DNA of 64,000 nt, from positions 372,001-436,000 of the forward strand of contig NZ_JAFLNC010000005.1 in the NCBI RefSeq assembly GCF_017313765.1. The letters are read 5' to 3'. Shown piece after piece: positions 28,058 through 36,203 of the stretch. Every line of letters begins with the position of its first letter. Within the stretch, counting starts at the first letter, position 1. Both the position numbers and the translations under genes were made by a program. The stretch is from Sneathiella sedimenti. GTDB lineage: Bacteria; Pseudomonadota; Alphaproteobacteria; Sneathiellales; Sneathiellaceae. The notes below the pieces were generated by a model. The model had not been told where the DNA came from. It saw only the letters and a list, made by a program, of their open reading frames with translations, and did no database searches.

Positions 28058-28845
28058 TGAAGTACCGCAGCCTCGGCCGACTTTGCGCCTCCAAACTGTC
28101 CAACGGTAATCTTGCCGCCCTCGCGGTCGCCGTCATAATCATGGCGCTCCCGCTTGATGTTCTGGCGCAGTCCATTTCCCTGGATCTAGGCGAGGATGCG
28201 GGTCCATTGACCGGCCGAATTGTCCAGCTCGTGGTCCTGATGACCGTGCTTAGCCTGGCGCCGGCCATCCTGATCGTCACCACGTCTTTCACGCGGCTGA
28301 TCGTTGTCCTGTCTCTTCTGCGCAGCGCGCTCGGTGTGCAGTCGACCCCGCCGAACGTTGTGATTATCTCCCTTGCGCTGTTCCTGACAGCCTTTATCAT
28401 GGCGCCAACCTTCGAGGCCGCTTATGAAAACGGCATTGTCCCGCTGATTGACAATGAGATTACCGAAACCGAAGCCATTGACCGGACGGTTACCCCGTTC
28501 AAGACCTTCATGCTGCAGCATGCGCGGGAGAAGGACATCCTTCTGTTCATGGATTTGAGCGCAACGCCCACGACAGAGACACCGGAGGAAGTGCCGCTCA
28601 AGGTGCTGGTGCCGGCCTTCATGATCAGCGAACTCAAGCGCGCATTTGAAATCGGCTTCCTGCTGTTCGTCCCCTTCATCGTGATTGATATGGTGGTCGC
28701 GTCCATTCTGATGTCGATGGGTATGATGATGTTGCCGCCGGTCATGATATCCCTCCCCTTCAAGCTGATCTTCTTTGTCCTGGTGGACGGATGGAACCTG
28801 GTGGCGAAAAGCCTTGTCGAGAGTTTCGTCAATGGGCCGGGGTAA
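28054..28845 (+). CDS. fliP: Flagellar export protein FliP
   Basis: 263 residues. Signal sequence, four TM helices, LVVLMTVLSLAPAILIVTTSFTRLIVVLSLLRSALG and ELKRAFEIGFLLFVPFIVIDMVVASILMSMGMMMLPP are classic FliP. A central periplasmic loop lies between about residues 115 and 195. It forms the core of the export gate. The next gene begins before its stop. Confidence 0.97.
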   Translation: MMKYRSLGRLCASKLSNGNLAALAVAVIIMALPLDVLAQSISLDLGEDAGPLTGRIVQLVVLMTVLSLAPAILIVTTSFTRLIVVLSLLRSALGVQSTPPNVVIISLALFLTAFIMAPTFEAAYENGIVPLIDNEITETEAIDRTVTPFKTFMLQHAREKDILLFMDLSATPTTETPEEVPLKVLVPAFMISELKRAFEIGFLLFVPFIVIDMVVASILMSMGMMMLPPVMISLPFKLIFFVLVDGWNLVAKSLVESFVNGPG

Positions 28846-29380
28846 CGGGATCCCCTCATTTATTGGAATGTCGCCATTTCGAAAGGCGGGGCTTGCCGTC
28901 GCGCTTCTTGCCTGTCTCGCCCTTCTCTATATCGTTGTTCCCCTTGTTGCCAGTGACGTTCCTGCCCGCAGCTCCTGGTCCGATACGACACCATCCCTCA
29001 ACCTCACCCATATATTCGATGGAGAGATTAACCGGCATGGCAAACCGGTCGGCTTTCATGTGGCACCCAAAGACCCAATGGGAGCTAAATCGCGCATCAA
29101 ACAAATCCTTTCAGGTCCGAACCGCGCCGGGATCTATACTGCCATTGTTGAGATTTATGATCCCGCCACCGGACGCTGGAAAGAGAAATTCTCCAGCTTC
29201 TATCCCGACGATTTTTCCCGGCAGCAGATCATCGACAGCATATTGTTTGCCCACTCGAACAACCGTTTACCGGAAGGATCGCGGTGGCGCGGACCGTCAG
29301 GCCATGGGTTCCTTATTGAAGGGTATCGCTTCGGCAATGGCGATATAAACACGGCATACCCCTTGTATGTCGCGAATTAG
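28832..29380 (+). CDS. Membrane-anchored or secreted EndoU-family nuclease
   Basis: About 182 residues. A hydrophobic N-terminal segment (KAGLAVALLACLALLYIVVPLVA) targets it to the membrane or periplasm. The rest is a bacterial EndoU domain: LTHIFDGEINRHGKPVGFHVAP, then GIYTAIVEIYDPATGRW, KEKFSSFYPDDFS and HGFLIEGYRFGNGDINTAYPLY. The two His (in THIF and GFH) and the Lys before FSSFYP fit the EndoU His-His-Lys catalytic set. Bacterial EndoU domains are RNases, often tRNA-directed toxins at the ends of polymorphic toxins. Here the domain is stand-alone with an export signal, overlaps the end of fliP by 14 bp, and is followed by a YacL-like gene. ATG 28868 is an alternative start that places the hydrophobic stretch nearer the N-terminus. 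Confidence 0.82.
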   Translation: MGRGNGIPSFIGMSPFRKAGLAVALLACLALLYIVVPLVASDVPARSSWSDTTPSLNLTHIFDGEINRHGKPVGFHVAPKDPMGAKSRIKQILSGPNRAGIYTAIVEIYDPATGRWKEKFSSFYPDDFSRQQIIDSILFAHSNNRLPEGSRWRGPSGHGFLIEGYRFGNGDINTAYPLYVAN

Positions 29381-29391
29381 GGACCGTCCGA

Positions 29392-29724
29392 ATGGAAGAA
29401 ATCTTTCTCACAAGAGATACAGAGAGTGGCCTGATAGACGTAAAAATAACGCCTGAAAACAAGCTATTGAAAGAGTTCTTTGAAACTGAAATTCAGGATG
29501 ATATGGCGCTCATTGATTATCTGGTGACAAAAGCAACCCATCAAGAGGGGAAGGATTTTGAAATCACCGGCAATGCCTTCTCGCTCACGCTCACCCCGGA
29601 TCGCTACAGTATCACACCTCTCTACGAGGACAGGCGGTCACCGCAAGGTGGCCCGCGCCGTGATTTCTTTCTCCTTCTCGACTATTGGCGGCAGTTCCTG
29701 GAAAATGAACATCACAAGAATTAA
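29392..29724 (+). CDS. YacL/UPF0231-like protein, candidate EndoU immunity protein
   Basis: 110 residues. The pattern IFLTRDTESGLIDVKI ... FFETEIQDDMALIDYL ... ITGNAFSLTLTPDRYSI resembles, from memory, E. coli YacL (FLRDITGVVKVRM, FNEEVKENLALLD, RAGHEYTLW). It ends with an aromatic helix DFFLLLDYWRQFLEN. It starts 11 nt after the EndoU stop, on the same strand, acidic overall, as expected for an immunity protein that binds a basic nuclease. The function is inferred; if the fold is confirmed this would be the antidote that protects the cell from its neighbour gene product. Confidence 0.65.
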   Translation: MEEIFLTRDTESGLIDVKITPENKLLKEFFETEIQDDMALIDYLVTKATHQEGKDFEITGNAFSLTLTPDRYSITPLYEDRRSPQGGPRRDFFLLLDYWRQFLENEHHKN

Positions 29725-29735
29725 CGGTTTGTTAA
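29721..29735. promoter_or_regulatory. Perfect CtrA box upstream of the FlgC-like gene
   Basis: TTAA-CGGTTTG-TTAA, exact TTAA-N7-TTAA. It overlaps the stop of the preceding gene and lies 82 bp before the ATG at 29818. Confidence 0.6.
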
Positions 29736-29817
29736 TGAATTTGCCCCTATAACGTGTCTATTAGAAAAATAGTATTCGTATAAATATTATTTAAAATTGT
29801 ATTGATTGGAGACAATC

Positions 29818-30210
29818 ATGACATCAATTCTGGGCTCTGCGATTAGTGGCATGGCCGCCGCAACCAAGCGGGTCGAAGTATCCGCACAGAATCTGGCCAA
29901 CGCAAACAGTGTGGGTACTCCCGGCGCAAAGGACGACACCGCCTCCTACAAGGCCGTAGATCCCGTTCAAACGACGGATGAAACCGGTGCGCCAACTGTA
30001 AAGATACGCGAAAAAGATCCGGCGACCGTCCATGTGCACGCGCCCCAACATCCGCTTGCCAATGAAGAAGGGCTCGTTGAAAGCCCGAATGTGGATATTG
30101 CCGAAGAGATTGTGAACCAGAATGTCGCCCTGCACAGCTACCGCGCCAATGTCAAAATGTTCGAGGTATGGAGCGAACTACAAAAAGTGACCCTCGACAT
30201 CAAGAGCTGA
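29818..30210 (+). CDS. FlgC-like flagellar rod protein
   Basis: 131 residues. N-terminal rod motif SAISGMAAATKRVEVSAQNLANANS and C-terminal VESPNVDIAEEIVNQNVALHSYRANVKMFEVWSELQKVTLDI are those of FlgB/FlgC-family rod proteins. It is separate from, and less typical than, the flgC in the - strand operon. It has its own CtrA box. ATG 29818 has a GGAGA ribosome site; the upstream TTG at 29806 is not needed. Probably an accessory rod or hook-base component. Confidence 0.82.
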   Translation: MTSILGSAISGMAAATKRVEVSAQNLANANSVGTPGAKDDTASYKAVDPVQTTDETGAPTVKIREKDPATVHVHAPQHPLANEEGLVESPNVDIAEEIVNQNVALHSYRANVKMFEVWSELQKVTLDIKS

Positions 30211-30233
30211 TCGGTTTGCGAACCTGCGGCGTT

Positions 30234-30929
30234 CTAGTCGATATCTGCCAAGGATTTGATGGCAAGGATGGGTTCAAATAACCCGGCGACGCTGCACGCC
30301 CCGGCAAATCTAGTGAACTCAACCGGAGCCAGGCTTGCCTTTGGCTCGTCAGGCTTGCGGTAAGCAAACGGGCGTCCCGCCTCTATCGCGACATCTATAT
30401 GCCGCGGGTCGAGCGCCAGCCCCTCTCCCGTGACCTTCATGCGCGCCTCCTTCGCCGTCCAGAGCCAGAAGAACAGTTCCCGGCGATCGCTGGCCTCCCG
30501 AAGACGGGCAAGCGCCCCCTGCTCTGCCGCCGTATAGTAATGCCGGCTCAGATCATCAATTTCCACCTTGCGGTCAAACATCTCCACATCTACACCGATC
30601 TCTCCGCTTCGGGTCACCGCGAAAACGGCCGTATCCGCCGAATGGGACATATTGAAGTAGATATCATGTGACGGGATGAAGGGCTTTCCCCGGTCCCCGG
30701 TTTGCAAACCGATCTCCGACGGCGCAACATCCATATAGGCCGCGAGGATGTGCCGTACCTGCCCATGGGCCCGCACATACCGGTTCCGGTGTAGGTCGAA
30801 ACGGAACCGTTCTGCCCGCGCCTGCTCGGCCGGAGTCAGCACCTGCCAACATTTCGCATAATCAATCGGGCTCGTTTCACTGATATCAGCGTGGTAGATA
30901 TGTGTATTTTCGTTCTCAAACGCGATCAT
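30234..30929 (-). CDS. 4'-phosphopantetheinyl transferase (Sfp type)
   Basis: About 231 residues with the Sfp/AcpT pattern: KPFIPSHDIYFNMSHSADTAVFAV, then the metal-binding motif GVDVEMFDRK and WLWTAKEARMKVTGEGLAL. It transfers phosphopantetheine from CoA to a carrier-protein Ser. I chose the ATG at 30929, which has AGGTGG before it and begins right at the conserved region, over the longer ORF start. An Sfp-type enzyme usually serves NRPS, PKS or similar carriers; the ligase-carrier fusion at 52.7 kb is a candidate substrate. Confidence 0.88.
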   Translation of the reverse strand: MIAFENENTHIYHADISETSPIDYAKCWQVLTPAEQARAERFRFDLHRNRYVRAHGQVRHILAAYMDVAPSEIGLQTGDRGKPFIPSHDIYFNMSHSADTAVFAVTRSGEIGVDVEMFDRKVEIDDLSRHYYTAAEQGALARLREASDRRELFFWLWTAKEARMKVTGEGLALDPRHIDVAIEAGRPFAYRKPDEPKASLAPVEFTRFAGACSVAGLFEPILAIKSLADID

Positions 30930-31124
30930 GACCACCTGTGCCTGTTCTGGTTTTCCGGCTGTATACCGACCTTCCCATGATAACGACAGAATCCATATTT
31001 CGACAGGGCCAAATGCCAAGTCCGGCCTTCTCTTCAAGCAGAAATCATCTGTTGATCGCGATCAATGCTACTTCGCCCCTGTAGGGTATAGTGCCTGTTA
31101 CTTCAAAAAACGCAGGAAGGATGC

Positions 31125-31676
31125 ATGTCGGAGGTTATTGCAAAGCTTCAGGAAGATCACCGGCGTATGGAAGTCATTCTGGGAGTGCTGGACCGGAAAA
31201 TAGCAAACCTCACCGAGGGAAATAACCTGAACTTGTTCATGATCAGGACGATCCTCGATTATATCGTGAATTTCCCACAGAAGTGTCATCACCCGATTGA
31301 AAACTTTCTCCTGAGAAGCCTGACCCGCCGCAATCCACAAGCCGGGGCAATTTCGGCGGAAATCCTGAATGAACATGAAATGCTGGCAAACATTGTAACC
31401 CGTTTCGTACACGACGTTGAGTGTATCGAGCCGGGAGCACCAATTTTGAAGGACGAACTTGTTGCGACGCTGAACGCCTATGAAGATCTTCTTGTGCAGC
31501 ATATGCAAAAGGAAGAGGAATTTTTCTTTCCGGCAGCAGAGGAATATCTAATTCAGGCTGACTGGGACGTTATCGAGACGCGGATGCGCGACAAGGGCGA
31601 CCCAGTGTTCGGCCGGGAGGCTGATCGCGAATACCGGGCCCTGCATAAGGTTATCATTGAATGGGGCGGGAAATAG
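31125..31676 (+). CDS. Hemerythrin-domain protein
   Basis: 183 residues of hemerythrin HHE type: QEDHRRMEVILGVLDRKI, KCHHPIENFLL, NEHEMLANIV, and LLVQHMQKEEEFFFPAAEEYL supply the His and Glu of a diiron site. Such cytoplasmic proteins sense or bind O2 or NO, or handle iron. It is monocistronic, converging on the phosphonate transporter. Confidence 0.88.
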   Translation: MSEVIAKLQEDHRRMEVILGVLDRKIANLTEGNNLNLFMIRTILDYIVNFPQKCHHPIENFLLRSLTRRNPQAGAISAEILNEHEMLANIVTRFVHDVECIEPGAPILKDELVATLNAYEDLLVQHMQKEEEFFFPAAEEYLIQADWDVIETRMRDKGDPVFGREADREYRALHKVIIEWGGK

Positions 31677-31710
31677 GTCCTCGACAGGCCCACATTTTGC
31701 CCCTGACCTC

Positions 31711-33726
31711 CTAGCGCGATCGCCATGCCTGCGTTCGTTTCAGAATGCCTTTCGACACGGCCAAATGTAAAATACGGGCAGCGGCGTTCGTATAGAAGAT
31801 CATCATACCCATCGCTGCGGCCGGCGCGATATCTCCCGCGTCATCCATGTTCAGAACTGCGATCGAGGCCAGTGCGGTATCCGTCGAGTAAAGAAAGACA
31901 ACCGCCGAGACAGTCGTCATCGCATTCACGAAGAGATAGATGGCGATGTCCAGTATCGCGGGCATGCAAACCGGAACTGTCACGCGCGCGAACAACTTGT
32001 AGAAAGGTTGCTTCAGCGAAGCGGCAACAGATTCAAACTCGCCATCCATCTGCTTGAGCGCCGTGACCGCTGTCAAATGCGATACCGTATAGAAATGGGT
32101 AATGGTGACAATCACCAGGATCGCCATCGTGCCGTATATCGCATTCAGGGGATTATCGGGGTCGTTGAAAAAGAAGATGTAGGCAAGGCCCAGCACCATG
32201 CCCGGGATCGCCATAGGCAGCATCGCGAGAAACTGGAAAAGACCGCGGCCGACACGAAAACTTCTTGTCTTGTCCACCATATAGGCACCGATGAAGACCA
32301 CGATGGTGCCAAAAAACGCGGTCAACAGCCCCAGTTTGATGGAATTGCCATAGGCCTCCCATCCGCCGCCATCCATCACATCGAAATTGTAGTTTTTCAG
32401 GCTGAGGGAAAGATCATAGGGCCAGAACTTTACCAGAGCCGCAAACTGGCAAACCCCGAGTATCCCGAGAATGAAAATCGCGATCAGGGTGCAATAGATA
32501 AAGCAAATGCGGTCAAATTTCCGGTCGGGCTTGGGCTCGAACACGACGGACCGGGCGGAGAGCAAGGCTACCTGCTTCTTCTGCACTTGCCGGTCAACAG
32601 CGAACGCGACGAAGGCCGGCATCAGCAAGACGACCGAAACCACGGCGCCCATCTCGAAATTCTGCTGGCCGATCACCTGCTTATAGATGTCAACGGCCAG
32701 CATATTATACTGTCCGCCAATCACCTTTGGCAGCCCAAAATCCGTAATCACGAGGTTGAAAACAACAAACGCCGCCGAAATCAGGCCGTACCGGGCCCCC
32801 GGAATCGTGACCGTCCAGAAGGTCTTCCAGGCGCTTGCCCTAAGCGAGATCGCCGCCTCGTAAAGCCGCGCATCCGAGATGGCGAGTGCCGTCGTGATAA
32901 TGATGAAGGCATGCGGGAAGGTGAAGAAGATGGACCCCAGCATGATTCCATAAGGCCCATAGATGGATTCCCCCATCATCACCTCTTTCAGCATCCCCTG
33001 ATTGCCGAATAGATACACGAGGGCGATCCCCGGCAAGAGCGACGGCACCAGGATCGGGGCCATAGCCACCAGGCGGAACAATCCCTTGAACCGCATACAG
33101 CTTCGGCTCAGGGCATAGGCGAAGGCGAAGGCGAGACTGACAGTGACGATAGTGCTGACCGTCGAGATAAAGAGTGAATTCTCAATGGATCGAAAGAGAG
33201 AGGGCGTCGAGAAATAGGTCGTGAAGTTACTCAGCCCGACTGACTGGACCGGACGTAGGACAACCCGGCGGAAGGTATTGGAATCAAGCTCATGCCAGTC
33301 GGTCCCGGTTATCCTGTCAGACCCGATCAGGTAAACCGTATCCGCTGTCGTACCGCGAATTTTATAGAGAACAGGACTTCTAAAACTGAAATCAGGAAAC
33401 AACGGTGTCAGGCTCAATCGGCCATCATTGCTGGTCGCCATCTCGTCTTCAGGAATAGCGCCGAGTTGCGCGTTAAGCGCTTCCGCAGACAGGATCGTAC
33501 CATCGAAATTCCCGTCCTGGTCGCTCACCTGCAGTTCAACTTGCGAGAGATCGAACTGGAATGTCGAGAATGCCTTCGACAACATGGCGTATAGCGGAAA
33601 TGCGAGCGTTATGATGAGGTATAACGCGATGACGAGAATGAACCCGCGCATCATCAGGTCGTCCCGCCCGAGCTTCAGGGTCAGCGGACGTCCCTTCGGA
33701 AGGTTGTCAGACGTTGTTACGCTCAT
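31711..33726 (-). CDS. 2-aminoethylphosphonate-type ABC permease (two fused permease halves)
   Basis: 671 residues with two permease domains, each with the ABC coupling-type motif (EAAISLRASAWKTFWTVTIPGARYG and ESVAASLKQPFYKLFARVTVPVCMPA). Two-halves fusions are typical of iron- and aminoethylphosphonate-type importers. After TM1 it has an insertion of over 100 residues predicted to be periplasmic. Together with the ATPase (2 nt upstream) and binding protein it forms a phosphonate importer next to the phnW-phnA-phnY genes, so 2-aminoethylphosphonate is the likely substrate. Confidence 0.85.
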   Translation of the reverse strand: MSVTTSDNLPKGRPLTLKLGRDDLMMRGFILVIALYLIITLAFPLYAMLSKAFSTFQFDLSQVELQVSDQDGNFDGTILSAEALNAQLGAIPEDEMATSNDGRLSLTPLFPDFSFRSPVLYKIRGTTADTVYLIGSDRITGTDWHELDSNTFRRVVLRPVQSVGLSNFTTYFSTPSLFRSIENSLFISTVSTIVTVSLAFAFAYALSRSCMRFKGLFRLVAMAPILVPSLLPGIALVYLFGNQGMLKEVMMGESIYGPYGIMLGSIFFTFPHAFIIITTALAISDARLYEAAISLRASAWKTFWTVTIPGARYGLISAAFVVFNLVITDFGLPKVIGGQYNMLAVDIYKQVIGQQNFEMGAVVSVVLLMPAFVAFAVDRQVQKKQVALLSARSVVFEPKPDRKFDRICFIYCTLIAIFILGILGVCQFAALVKFWPYDLSLSLKNYNFDVMDGGGWEAYGNSIKLGLLTAFFGTIVVFIGAYMVDKTRSFRVGRGLFQFLAMLPMAIPGMVLGLAYIFFFNDPDNPLNAIYGTMAILVIVTITHFYTVSHLTAVTALKQMDGEFESVAASLKQPFYKLFARVTVPVCMPAILDIAIYLFVNAMTTVSAVVFLYSTDTALASIAVLNMDDAGDIAPAAAMGMMIFYTNAAARILHLAVSKGILKRTQAWRSR

Positions 33727-33728
33727 CC

Positions 33729-34874
33729 CTACTCACCCGCTGGTCGTGCAAAGACTTTTAACCGGTTACTTGGTATCTCAATCACGAGTTCCTTTTCCGC
33801 CGCAAGTTCCAGCCGTCGCACAGCGTTAATGGAAAAATCCGCGATCAGCTCATGCTCACCTAGCGCCTCACATTTAAGTCGGCACCGCCAGAAAGAGCCA
33901 AGAAACTCCATTTCGGTAATCCGGCAGGTGATGGAATTGTCAGGCTCTTCCATGGGTTCGGTTACAACGTCCCCATGCGGAATAATATCCTCCGGTCGCA
34001 CGGCGGCAATCACTTCTTTGCCCGGCGGGATTTCGCCGCCCGCAGATTTAAACGCCTTACGGCCAATCGTAACGGTCTTGGCCTCACCGGAGACCGCCGG
34101 GAGCTTGTTCATTTCGCCTATAAAATCCGCAACAAATAGCGTGGCCGGCTCCCGATAGATATCTGTCGGTGAGCCAATCTGCTCGATCACGCCATGATTC
34201 ATCACGACAATCCGGTCCGCCATGGAAAGCGCCTCTTCCTGATCATGGGTCACCATGATCGTTGTAACGCCAAGCTTGCGTTGCAGGTCTTTCACCTCAT
34301 GACGCAAATGCACGCGCACCTTTGCGTCGAGCGCGGATAACGGCTCATCCAGCAGGAGTAGTCCCGGCGACATGGCGATCGCACGCGCAAGAGCAATACG
34401 TTGCTGCTGTCCGCCCGAAAGCTGGGCCGGATACTTCTTGCCCTGATCCGGCAACCCGACAAGGTCGAGCAGTTCCGTCACCCGGGCGTTGATTGCACTC
34501 TTCGACAGTCCGGCATTCTCCAGACCAAAGGAAATATTCTTTTCAATCGTTAGATTAGGAAAAAGGGCGTAGGACTGGAAAACAATACCAAAATCCCGTT
34601 CTGCAGGTGGCAGGTTGGAAATATCCTTCCCCGCCTGTTCAACTGTTCCCCGGGTTTGGATGTCAAGTCCCGCAATGGCGCGCAACAATGTTGTTTTTCC
34701 GCAGCCCGACGGTCCCAGAAAGCAGACAAACTCTCCTTCTGAAATACGCATGGAGATATCTTTAAGCGCGATAAATTCACCAAATGCCTTCCACAGGCTG
34801 TCTATCCGGAGATAGGCGTCCCCTTGAGCATGCGCCTTACCATTACCAATTTCGCGCGTTGACTCCGTCAGCAT
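33729..34874 (-). CDS. 2-aminoethylphosphonate-type ABC transporter ATPase
   Basis: 381 residues. Walker A GPSGCGKTT, Q-loop, signature LSGGQQQRIALARA, Walker B LLLDEPLSALDAK and a C-terminal TOBE-like regulatory domain. It energises phosphonate import with the fused permease. A hairpin with T-run separates it from the binding-protein gene, suggesting that less ATPase than binding protein is made. Confidence 0.9.
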   Translation of the reverse strand: MLTESTREIGNGKAHAQGDAYLRIDSLWKAFGEFIALKDISMRISEGEFVCFLGPSGCGKTTLLRAIAGLDIQTRGTVEQAGKDISNLPPAERDFGIVFQSYALFPNLTIEKNISFGLENAGLSKSAINARVTELLDLVGLPDQGKKYPAQLSGGQQQRIALARAIAMSPGLLLLDEPLSALDAKVRVHLRHEVKDLQRKLGVTTIMVTHDQEEALSMADRIVVMNHGVIEQIGSPTDIYREPATLFVADFIGEMNKLPAVSGEAKTVTIGRKAFKSAGGEIPPGKEVIAAVRPEDIIPHGDVVTEPMEEPDNSITCRITEMEFLGSFWRCRLKCEALGEHELIADFSINAVRRLELAAEKELVIEIPSNRLKVFARPAGE

Positions 34875-34911
34875 GTTCCCCCGTCCCTAAATACCTTTAC
34901 TCGTCCAGGAT

Positions 34912-34942
34912 AAAAAAAGGCATCGCAAATGCGATGCCTTCT
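34912..34942 (-). terminator. Hairpin after the binding-protein gene (attenuator/terminator)
   Basis: GGCATCGCA and TGCGATGCC (34919-34938) form a perfect 9-bp stem, followed on the - strand by a run of seven T residues. It lies within the ABC operon, so partial read-through into the ATPase gene is expected. Confidence 0.8.
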
Positions 34943-34956
34943 TTCTTGTTTTTTGG

Positions 34957-35976
34957 TTAGCTCTTGGCCTCTGATTTCGAATCGTAGCGTTTCTGCCACT
35001 CTTCCAGAATTGCCTTGCGGTTATTCGCGGCATATTCAAAATCATTGTCGATCATCTTCTCCAGGAGATTTTCCGGGAAGAACTCAACCGGCTTAGCAAC
35101 ACCCGGATAGGCAACAACGGCATACCCGGTATTATACATCTCGTTGGCTTCCTTCGTGACAGTCCAGTCTACGAGGGTTTTGGCCGCTTCAAGATTGGAT
35201 GTGCCAGCAACGATAGCCGTTGCTTCCATATCCCAGCCTACACCTTCTTCCGGCACGATAATGTCGAGCGGGGCACCGTCAGCCTTGGATTTTGCACCCC
35301 GGAAGGCGAAGGAGATACCGATCGGAATTTCACCGGCAGCCGCCAGTTTACAGGGCTTGGAACCGGAATGGGTGTAACGCGCGATGTTCTCATGCAGCGC
35401 GTCCATATATGCCCAGCCGCCCTCTTCACCGAACATCTGCAGCCAGCTGGATACGTCAAGGAAGCCAGTACCGGATGAATTCGGGTTCGGCATGATGACA
35501 TGGCCCTTATATTCGGGCTTGGTCAGGTCTTTCCAGCTTTTTGGCGCCGTCAGGCCCAGCTTTTCAGCTTCCACCGTGTTAAAGCAGACTGAGGCAACCC
35601 AGGCATCCATGCCTGTCCAGGTTGGCGGATTGCTTTTATCGACGAATTTTTTGTCGAGCTTTTCAACACCCTTCGGCGCATAAGGCTCGAGCATGCCTTC
35701 GGATTTCATCAGCAACAGGGACGTTGCGGCCAGGCCCCAGATAACGTCAGCCTGGGGATTGTTCTTCTCGGCGAGCAGTTTCGCCGTGATAATGCCCGTG
35801 GAATCGCGCACCCAGTTAATTTTGATGTCAGGATGAGCCTTGTTGAATTCCTCAGCATAACGCTTCAGATCTTCCGCTTCGACTGCCGTATATACGGTCA
35901 GCTCCGCCGCCATCACGCTGTTCGCAACGAACAGGCCCGCAATAGCTGTCAAAGCCAATTTCTTCAATTGTAACAT
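34957..35976 (-). CDS. 2-aminoethylphosphonate-type ABC substrate-binding protein
   Basis: About 339 residues. Signal peptide MLQLKKLALTAIAGLFVANSVMA, then the FbpA-like start AELTVYTAVEAEDLKRYAEEFNKAHPDIKINWVRDSTG. It captures substrate in the periplasm for the downstream permease. ATG 35976 is preceded by GGGAGGGA; the 63 codons above it are not coding-like. Genomic neighbours (phnW, phnA, phnY) identify 2-aminoethylphosphonate or a related phosphonate as the likely ligand. Confidence 0.9.
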   Translation of the reverse strand: MLQLKKLALTAIAGLFVANSVMAAELTVYTAVEAEDLKRYAEEFNKAHPDIKINWVRDSTGIITAKLLAEKNNPQADVIWGLAATSLLLMKSEGMLEPYAPKGVEKLDKKFVDKSNPPTWTGMDAWVASVCFNTVEAEKLGLTAPKSWKDLTKPEYKGHVIMPNPNSSGTGFLDVSSWLQMFGEEGGWAYMDALHENIARYTHSGSKPCKLAAAGEIPIGISFAFRGAKSKADGAPLDIIVPEEGVGWDMEATAIVAGTSNLEAAKTLVDWTVTKEANEMYNTGYAVVAYPGVAKPVEFFPENLLEKMIDNDFEYAANNRKAILEEWQKRYDSKSEAKS

Positions 35977-36030
35977 TTTGTCCCTCCCCCTTTTTAAGAG
36001 ATTAGTTGAGATTAAAATTAGATCATACCC

Positions 36031-36050
36031 ACAAAGATCCACAAAGATCC
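36031..36050. repeat. Tandem 10-bp duplication in the transporter promoter
   Basis: ACAAAGATCC occurs twice without a gap, about 55 bp upstream of the binding-protein start. It may be a small slippage duplication or a doubled regulator half-site. Confidence 0.5.
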
Positions 36051-36133
36051 AAGTTTGAAACACAATCAATTGATACTCACTGCAATACTGGCGTAATGTG
36101 ACAAATAGAAGAAATCTATTATATTTATGTTTG

Positions 36134-36152
36134 TATAACTTAAATCGATACA
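36134..36152. promoter_or_regulatory. Shared phn promoter motif, copy 1
   Basis: TATAACTTAAATCGATACA, matching 18 of 19 bases of the copy at 40268-40286 and located 158 bp upstream of the transporter binding-protein gene. It is a candidate site for the LysR regulator encoded at 40343. Confidence 0.55.
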
Positions 36153-36203
36153 ATGATAAAGACAACCGCTCCCTGACAGGTGCATGTTTCTGCGAACCCG
36201 GCT

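Noticed and set aside
28775-28831. Longer start for the EndoU protein at 28775
   Set aside because: That start would lie deep inside fliP and adds Trp-rich residues with no ribosome site; the ATG at 28832 or 28868 is more likely.
32008-33012. Long + strand ORF (334 codons) opposite the fused permease
   Set aside because: The - strand permease is unambiguous; the antisense sequence is low-complexity and basic.
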